This document shows, one piece after another, positions 4,391-8,089 of a DNA stretch of 8,089 nt. How positions within the stretch are numbered: position 1 is the stretch's first letter; the number at the start of each line of letters is the position of its first letter. A program made the translations under genes and the position numbers. This DNA is from an uncultured bacterium. Its GTDB lineage: Bacteria > Cyanobacteriota > Vampirovibrionia > Gastranaerophilales > Gastranaerophilaceae. The notes below the pieces were generated by a model, which searched no databases, was not told the DNA's origin, and saw nothing but the letters and a program-made list of their open reading frames with translations. The DNA lies in NCBI GenBank assembly GCA_947365485.1, contig CANAXK010000073.1, positions 1 to 8,089 on the forward strand, read 5' to 3'.

Positions 4391-7300
4391 TTGCGTATCT
4401 TAACCCGAAAGACAAAGATACCCCGTTTCGCCCGCCATTCATAATCATTGCCTGGCCGTATGCCATAAAACGTTCCTTTATGCGCTTCTGCAGGCCAACG
4501 CCATATTGCACGTAAGGCTTTATGCTCATCTCCGGAAGCCGCACCTCATTTGCGGTAACCTTTGCAGTGTCTAAAATGTTCCAGACCATGTTAACCCCAA
4601 GATAAGGCTGCCAGCCGTTTTCTGTATTTGCAATAAACTTAACCCCCGGAGATAATTGGATTGCGTTCAGAGGAGAACTCTTAATTCTTACCCCGGCTGC
4701 GTTTGTATAGTCAAAAGTGTTTACAAACGTATAGTTGATTAGAAAGCTTGGCTGAATTATAAACCGACCCTCTTTGAACTCAAAGTTGTATCCGGTTTTG
4801 TTCCCGAGTCCGGCTATAAGCATTGCGTAATTGTCAGTACCGTACATTGTTTGAGAATTACCTGTGCTAGCTCCTGCGCTAAGAGTAGTCGCACTGAAAA
4901 AATTTCCTTTGTACAAAGTTGCTGTACCGCCGATTAGCCCGCCGTTTTGGGCAGTGCTTACACCGGTATAACTCTGGCTCGCCCCGTTATACCCTACATA
5001 TCCGGTAAAAACTTTGTCGAACCCGAATTTTGCGCTGCTAAGCTGCGTATCATACCCGATGAGCGAGCCATAGCTTATGTTTGAAACTTTTGGGCCGTTC
5101 TTAAGGGGAATGTTTTCGAAACTTACGTAAGGCTTGAACCAGACTCCTGCGGACTCAATTCTGGATATAAGCGGAGAAAATGTTCCGACATCAGTTGCGT
5201 CAGAAGTCGGAGAAAGCGCATATCTTCCAGACTCTTTGATTGCAAGACGTTCAAGATAAGGTATTGCCATAAAGTTATCAGAGTGCTGGAATGCATAGTT
5301 AAAAGTTTGCATCTGGGTTGTATACCCGCTTGCAAGTGATGTTACAGGAGTAGCCAGCACTGACGGATTGAAGTTTTCAGAAGGGTTTGCAGTAGAACCG
5401 CCTCTGATAAAATTAAAATACCCAAGTCCATCTTCAGGATTTGTTGCGTAGCTCACATCATACTTGTAGATTGGAGAATAAGCAATCGGGTTCTCTCCCG
5501 TATAGGCAACATTTCCTGCAAGTTCACGGTCTGCAAACAGAATCTGTGTTGCTTGATTCTTAGAATCAGAAATCAGATTTATCTTGCAAACATTCAGCAT
5601 TGAATTGTCTACAACATTGTATTTTGATGATACAATTCTATCAATAGAATTTCCTGCAAGATCTGCGTCTATCGCAATAGACGTAACTCCTCCAAGGCTA
5701 AATTCCGGAACGCTAATTGCTCCAATCTGATTATTAACCATTGACAACATGCCGGAATTGAGAGCAAGAGAGTTAGTATCATTCAACAGGCTGTCATTTG
5801 AGAGAAACAGATTTGTGTTATCAAGCGAAATATCAGCGTTGACTACTTTGTTATTAAGAAAAATTTTGCCAGACTCATCCCCGTTAAACGCAACTGAGTA
5901 GCCCTTGTCACCGTTAATTATGTCATCAATGACAAAGCTTGCACCGGTTTGAGCCTGAATGCCAAGCTTTGCGGATTTGTCAACAAAGATTGCTTCTGAT
6001 CTTTTTCCGTCTTTGTTTTCAACATAATTACCGCTTATGTATGATGTGTGACTATCTCTGGCGATTAAGTTCAGGTCTTTGCTAGTATAAATAGCACCGC
6101 CTTTTACCGTGCCGTTCGCAGTCTTAGCATAGTTTTTTATGAAGCTTGAATTCACAATCGCTTCAATTGTTCCGTTGTTTCTTATTGCGCCTGCACCTGC
6201 AAACTGAGCGTTATCAGCAGTTGCAACAGCCGAATTGTTAATAAAGTTTCCGCTAAGTTCTTTAATATTGCCGCTAATCTGGATTGCACCACCGGCTGAA
6301 TAGATATCTGACTTAACAGAGTTATCAATAAAATTACCTGTAATATTTCCAAACTCGCCACTCCCCTGAATAGCTGCGCCGTAAGCATCATATACAGAAT
6401 TAACAGTGTTCCCAATAAAAGAGCCTGTTATATCACCGATTTTGCCAAAGTTTTCAATAGCAGCGCTTCTTCCAAAATAGGCTGTAGAAGTATTGTTGAC
6501 AAAGTTTCCTACAATATCACCGATTGTACTTCCAGTGTTATTAAAAATAGCGCCGCCCTTTGCCATCCCGGCATTGTAGGTGCTAGCCAAAATAGAGTTT
6601 CGCACAAAATCTCCGGTAATTTTCCCCATTGTACCGGTATTATAAATCGCACCGCCGTAGGCCTGATTTTTGGAAGCCTGAGAATTTGCCTTGTTCTCAA
6701 TAAAAGCCGCGTTTATATCCCCGATTGTACCTTCATTATGGATTGCCCCGCCTGCTGCAAGGGTGTAAGCCTGTGCTTTGTTGTTATAAAAAAGTCCGGT
6801 GATATTTTTTGTATTGCAGGCAATATGCAGAGCCCCGCCAATTGCAGTATCGGTTTTGCCTTCTGCATAATTATTAGCAAAATTGGCGGTTATATTTCCG
6901 ATTTCCTTAGCAAGTGCGTTAATTGCTCCGCCATAGGCACCCTTTTCTGCAGATGTGTAGTTATTGATGAAGTTGCCTTCGATATCACCGATTTTTGTGC
7001 CCGATACATGTATTGCACCGCCCAAAGCATTTTGAGAAGCTGACACTGAACTATTGGCGATAAAATCACCCTTTATGCCGCCAATCTCACCGCCGTAGCT
7101 CGCAATAGCTCCAGCACGTGATTCATCAGAGATTGCTTTATTTGCTATAAAGTTTGCATTGATATTACCGATTCTTGCACCACCATCATTGTGTATTGCG
7201 CCACCAAAAGCGCCGGCCTTACCTTCGGTGGAATTTCCGATAAAGTTTCCTTCGATATTTTCAATATAGGCATTAGAATTGACATTGCGTATAGCACTTC

Positions 7301-7955
7301 CATAAGCCATGGCATTGTCTGTTTTAGAACAATTCCCAATAAAATTTGCAACAATATTACCAATTGTACCGCTGTTGTTAATTGTACCGCCTTTAATATA
7401 GCCTAGTTGAGAGTAGGCGCTGTTTCCAATAAAGTTTCCGATAATATTATTTATGCTTCCAGTATTGTACAGCACTCCGCCAAAAACATCTATACTATTC
7501 ATATCAAGGCTATTGCCCACAAAATTTGCAATAACATCACCTAGTTTTCCGCTATTAGAAATCGCTACTCCTGCTGCGAGAGGTGTATTATCATAATGCA
7601 GGTCAACAAAATTTCCCTCAACATTGTTTCCAGCCAGGTCTTCTGAATTATCCAGCCGATTCAGGCCTGCTCCGCTATACCGGAACTGGATTTCTGTATC
7701 ATTAAGCCTGAAGGTTTTAACATTTTCGCCGTTTGTGTCACCATAGTGGGTTTTCAAGTCAACATGATAAAATTCCGGCACCGCATCTTTTATCACAGTG
7801 CCTTGATACTCCACTTCTTCCAGTTTATAGTTTGCATAAGTATTATTTCCTGCGGCTTCAACTTTAGTGACTGTATAAGCCTCATCTGCCACTACCGGGT
7901 TTACCGCAAACACGCTCAACAAAGTACATACGCATAGAACCTTTTTCAAACTCAT
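4374..7955 (-). CDS. Autotransporter with Pmp-like FxxN/GGAI repeat passenger
   Basis: Likely a type V secreted surface protein (1193 residues), probably an adhesin; the ligand is unknown. A Sec signal peptide covers about residues 1-24 (MSLKK, a hydrophobic core, then VVADEA). After a short N-terminal region, residues 140-622 contain 16 repeats averaging 31 residues. Each pairs an IG-I-GNFIGN strand (FxxN at 145, 175, 205, 238, 269, 298, 329, 359, 389, 418, 450, 485, 513, 542, 571 and 605) with a GGAI-N-G strand, as expected for a right-handed beta-helix. Residues about 623-860 look like non-repeat passenger and autochaperone region (LDNTNLFLSNDSL, NSGMLSMVNN). From about 930 a barrel of roughly 260 residues begins at AGVWFKPYVSF and ends with GVSLSFGLRYAIGKGD. 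The usual terminal aromatic residue is replaced by a four-residue tail. The start at 7955 has GAGGT five bases upstream; an ATG five bases earlier meets a stop after two codons. It stands alone. Confidence 0.92.
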   Translation of the reverse strand: MSLKKVLCVCTLLSVFAVNPVVADEAYTVTKVEAAGNNTYANYKLEEVEYQGTVIKDAVPEFYHVDLKTHYGDTNGENVKTFRLNDTEIQFRYSGAGLNRLDNSEDLAGNNVEGNFVDLHYDNTPLAAGVAISNSGKLGDVIANFVGNSLDMNSIDVFGGVLYNTGSINNIIGNFIGNSAYSQLGYIKGGTINNSGTIGNIVANFIGNCSKTDNAMAYGSAIRNVNSNAYIENIEGNFIGNSTEGKAGAFGGAIHNDGGARIGNINANFIANKAISDESRAGAIASYGGEIGGIKGDFIANSSVSASQNALGGAIHVSGTKIGDIEGNFINNYTSAEKGAYGGAINALAKEIGNITANFANNYAEGKTDTAIGGALHIACNTKNITGLFYNNKAQAYTLAAGGAIHNEGTIGDINAAFIENKANSQASKNQAYGGAIYNTGTMGKITGDFVRNSILASTYNAGMAKGGAIFNNTGSTIGDIVGNFVNNTSTAYFGRSAAIENFGKIGDITGSFIGNTVNSVYDAYGAAIQGSGEFGNITGNFIDNSVKSDIYSAGGAIQISGNIKELSGNFINNSAVATADNAQFAGAGAIRNNGTIEAIVNSSFIKNYAKTANGTVKGGAIYTSKDLNLIARDSHTSYISGNYVENKDGKRSEAIFVDKSAKLGIQAQTGASFVIDDIINGDKGYSVAFNGDESGKIFLNNKVVNADISLDNTNLFLSNDSLLNDTNSLALNSGMLSMVNNQIGAISVPEFSLGGVTSIAIDADLAGNSIDRIVSSKYNVVDNSMLNVCKINLISDSKNQATQILFADRELAGNVAYTGENPIAYSPIYKYDVSYATNPEDGLGYFNFIRGGSTANPSENFNPSVLATPVTSLASGYTTQMQTFNYAFQHSDNFMAIPYLERLAIKESGRYALSPTSDATDVGTFSPLISRIESAGVWFKPYVSFENIPLKNGPKVSNISYGSLIGYDTQLSSAKFGFDKVFTGYVGYNGASQSYTGVSTAQNGGLIGGTATLYKGNFFSATTLSAGASTGNSQTMYGTDNYAMLIAGLGNKTGYNFEFKEGRFIIQPSFLINYTFVNTFDYTNAAGVRIKSSPLNAIQLSPGVKFIANTENGWQPYLGVNMVWNILDTAKVTANEVRLPEMSIKPYVQYGVGLQKRIKERFMAYGQAMIMNGGRNGVSLSFGLRYAIGKGD
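6087..7538 (-). repeat. Coding tandem repeats: 16 units of about 93 bp
   Basis: This is the DNA of the FxxN/GGAI repeats in the autotransporter. On the plus strand it appears as recurring ATAAAGTTTCC-like and GCACCGCC-like blocks about 90 bases apart. Units vary from 28 to 35 codons and are diverged at the DNA level, so this is an old repeat array under protein-level selection and not a fresh expansion. Identical short blocks (for example ATAAAGTTTCC and TCACCGAT) could still serve for recombination. Confidence 0.85.
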
Positions 7956-8089
7956 ACCATACCTCGTGCTAATTTATGTTACCTTGAATGTAACTCAATA
8001 CCTATTCTGTTACATGTGCTACGCACGTAGACCCTCTTGCCCTTATGGTATTTGGCCTACAGGCTTGGCGCTTTTGGGCTTGTTTTGTG
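7956..8089. promoter_or_regulatory. Upstream region of the autotransporter gene
   Basis: No convincing gene is seen in these 134 bases. On the minus strand TTGAGT followed after 16 bases by TAAATT is a possible weak promoter. TGTAAC (7989-7994) and GTTACA (8009-8014) form an inverted repeat with a 14-base centre, a possible operator, and a third half-site-like TGTTACC lies at 7978-7984. From about 8016 onward the sequence is richer in GC. It contains the small palindrome CTACGCACGTAG (8019-8030) and a short minus frame that ends in a stop near 8045, which could be the tail of another gene but is too short to judge. Confidence 0.4.

Noticed and set aside
5123..7406. Several 60-100 codon ORFs on both strands within the autotransporter gene
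   Set aside because: They are frame shadows of the repeat array and passenger; the long frame with signal peptide and barrel explains the region.
8045..8089. Plus-strand ATG at 8045 with an open frame to the window edge
   Set aside because: Only 15 codons are visible, with no ribosome-binding site or recognisable residues, so it cannot be supported.

Overview
The window looks like chromosome of an AT-rich Gram-negative bacterium. A signal-peptide-bearing autotransporter with an outer-membrane barrel implies a diderm. A plant/cyanobacterial-type glutamate-cysteine ligase, a tmRNA gene without an encoded CCA end, and an oxygen-defence type flavin reductase-rubredoxin would suit a gut cyanobacterial relative (Melainabacteria/Gastranaerophilales). 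That assignment is an inference from gene content, not a match to a known genome.

Layout, left to right. Positions 1-137 hold the start of a small membrane protein on the minus strand, cut by the window edge. Positions 138-327 are intergenic and contain the ssrA terminator. A one-piece tmRNA gene (ssrA, minus) fills about 328-720. Its first 25 bases are repeated exactly at 853-877. The 131 bases between the copies are GC-rich and predicted to be structured, and the likely ssrA promoter lies beyond them, at 909-937. The precursor therefore appears to carry an insertion bounded by a duplicated tmRNA 5' end. This is the most unusual thing in the window.

Positions 934-2990 are a compact minus-strand cluster transcribed in the order rsmA (ksgA, 16S rRNA dimethyltransferase), a flavin reductase-rubredoxin fusion, then a family 4 uracil-DNA glycosylase. 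The last two overlap by one base. A divergent gene, gshA-like glutamate-cysteine ligase, occupies 3094-4353 (plus). The 103-base gap between it and rsmA carries promoters for both directions.

Positions 4374-7955 (minus) encode a 1193-residue autotransporter. Its passenger has 16 regular repeats combining FxxN and GGAI motifs, as in the polymorphic membrane proteins of Chlamydia, and its C-terminus is a beta-barrel. A strong hairpin between it and gshA probably terminates both convergent genes. Positions 7956-8089 are its upstream region, with an inverted repeat and a GC-richer block but no clear gene.

Functionally the window mixes housekeeping (ribosome rescue, rRNA methylation, uracil repair), redox or oxygen protection (flavin reductase-rubredoxin, glutathione precursor synthesis) and one large surface protein. 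No CRISPR array, transposase, integrase or toxin-antitoxin pair is visible.
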